DNA of 7,347 bases from the NCBI GenBank assembly GCA_031284475.1, contig JAISZV010000181.1, positions 1 through 7,347 of the forward strand, read 5' to 3'. Both the position numbers and the translations under genes were made by a program. This DNA is from Proteiniphilum sp. GTDB taxonomy: Bacteria > Bacteroidota > Bacteroidia > Bacteroidales > Dysgonomonadaceae. Below are positions 7,304 through 7,347 of this stretch, piece by piece. The notes under the pieces are model-generated. The model worked only from the letters and a program-made list of their open reading frames with translations. It ran no database searches and had not been told where the DNA came from. Position 1 is the first letter of the stretch, and every line of letters begins with the position of its first letter.

Positions 7304-7347
7304 AAAAAAAAAGCCCCCGGCTGAGATATGACTCTCTACCGGAGGCT
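7304..7347 (-). terminator. Rho-independent terminator of the upstream gene
   Basis: On the minus strand AGCCTCCGG (7347-7339) pairs with CCGGGGGCT (7320-7312) in a 9-bp stem with one G-U pair. An inner GAGA/TCTC helix extends it, and nine T residues (7312-7304) follow. The T-run lies only on the minus-strand 3' side, so it terminates transcription entering from the right. It isolates the three-gene cluster from upstream transcription and supports an independent promoter in 7082-7303. The stem may extend past the window edge. Confidence 0.85.

Noticed and set aside
1..7347. Insertion sequences, CRISPR arrays, tRNA or rRNA genes
   Set aside because: I found no transposase motifs, terminal inverted repeats, regularly spaced repeats or tRNA-like cloverleaf in either strand. 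Nearly all of the window is three coding frames.

Overview
The window looks like chromosomal DNA of a Bacteroidota member, probably a Bacteroidales relative. This is an inference from several signs: exported proteins whose signal peptides end in an (A/G)-Q junction (LFAQ, YIKGQ, LYGQQ), intermediate and uneven G+C, A-rich translation starts mostly without a Shine-Dalgarno, promoter-like TTTG / TAnnTTTG elements, and large beta-rich Ig/FN3-type exported proteins. No marker gene allows a genus call.

All genes are on the minus strand and read right to left. At the right edge (7304-7347) is an intrinsic terminator that closes an upstream gene outside the window. Next comes an AT-rich intergenic region of about 220 bp (7082-7303) with two candidate Bacteroidota-type promoters, one overlapped by a small inverted repeat. 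Three genes follow with no gaps: a 1501-residue exported protein I do not recognise (2576-7081), an exported protein of about six fibronectin type III-like domains (499-2583), and the first 167 codons of a third exported protein that runs off the left edge (1-502).

The three genes overlap by 8 bp (ATGAATGA) and 4 bp (ATGA). They are therefore almost certainly one transcript with translational coupling. Each product has an N-terminal signal peptide, none of the complete ones shows a later membrane anchor or an obvious type IX secretion C-terminal domain, and no enzyme motif is visible. The simplest reading is a co-translated set of envelope, periplasmic or surface structural or adhesive proteins. 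The function is unknown, and the missing downstream genes are probably the best clue. All plus-strand reading frames are shadows of these genes.
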